Source of the DNA: Kalaharituber pfeilii
Lineage: Eukaryota > Ascomycota > Pezizomycetes > Pezizales > Pezizaceae
Direction of reading: 5' to 3'
NCBI GenBank assembly: GCA_015179045.1
Contig: WHUZ01000016.1
Span: forward strand, 186,001-250,000
Length of the DNA stretch: 64,000 bases
A program made the translations under genes and the position numbers. Below the pieces are notes generated by a model. It did not search any database and was not told the DNA's origin. It saw only the letters and a list, made by a program, of their open reading frames with translations. Shown here one piece after another: positions 63,913 to 64,000 of the stretch (the stretch's first letter is position 1; every line of letters starts with the position of its first letter).

Positions 63913-64000
63913 AATTTTTGCCTTCTTGGCGTATAACAATTTTTACCCTTTCCCATACAAAATGTCCTCTTTTATTTTCCTATTCACGTGTTCAGTTTTT

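Overview
The window reads as the transposon-dominated genome of a filamentous ascomycete. The host genes carry short (59-93 nt) GT-AG introns, one with a textbook TACTAAC branch site. The best-preserved gene is a LaeA-type methyltransferase, and the commonest repeats are Tad1-like LINEs with a C-terminal RNase H domain. A truffle- or morel-like Pezizomycete would fit, but the species cannot be settled from sequence alone.

Host genes are few. (i) A six-exon SAM-dependent methyltransferase (23589-25076, minus) appears intact. (ii) A CUE/DUF1771/Smr-domain gene (38187-40793, minus) is real but carries three 1-bp shifts, all in C/G homopolymers. (iii) tRNA-Glu(CTC) with a 24-nt intron lies at 36716-36810. 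The rest is mobile DNA, relics and tandem repeats.

Two retroelement 3' ends dominate. LINE-A (APE endonuclease + RT + RNase H) ends in a hairpin of the form CTCGC-cata-GCCC-loop-GGGC-ggcac-GCGAG, then TGATAT and poly(A). LINE-B (RNase H plus a CxC..HxxxxxC finger) ends in a second structured tail, CCCTGC...GCGGGGttacgtga plus poly(A). A third unit, element C, codes only for an ORF1-like RNA-binding domain but carries the LINE-A tail. It resembles an ORF1-only 'half-LINE'. Both tails also occur alone, as 36-71 bp insertions made of little more than the hairpin plus poly(A), flanked by perfect 8-13 bp target-site duplications (TSDs).

Layout. 1-3900: zinc-cluster ORF end, minisatellite, TA-flanked MITE, palindromic repeat. 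3915-7895: duplicated segment, copy 1, with three later insertions. 8476-16204: near-full-length LINE-A inserted inside a LINE-B tail and itself hit by element C and a solo LTR. 16296-23030: nested LINE-A copies, element C and a MITE. 23589-25076: methyltransferase. 26596-30747: MITE, hairpin-only insert, hAT-like element with GGCCTG arrays. 30788-36395: gypsy relics, duplicated segment copy 2 (with empty sites), deleted LINE-A. 36716-40793: tRNA, 150-bp tandem array, Smr gene. 42085-50150: LINE-A fragments and three tandem element C copies. 50185-54060: about 57-bp satellite with LINE inserts. 54115-60170: LINE fragments and an unknown decayed locus. 60230-61464: TA-flanked inverted-repeat element. 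61746-63848: DDE transposase pseudogene.

The elements interact by nesting. LINE-A is the likely source of the machinery that moved element C and the hairpin-only inserts (inference from the shared tail). The duplicated segment gives before/after evidence for three insertion events.
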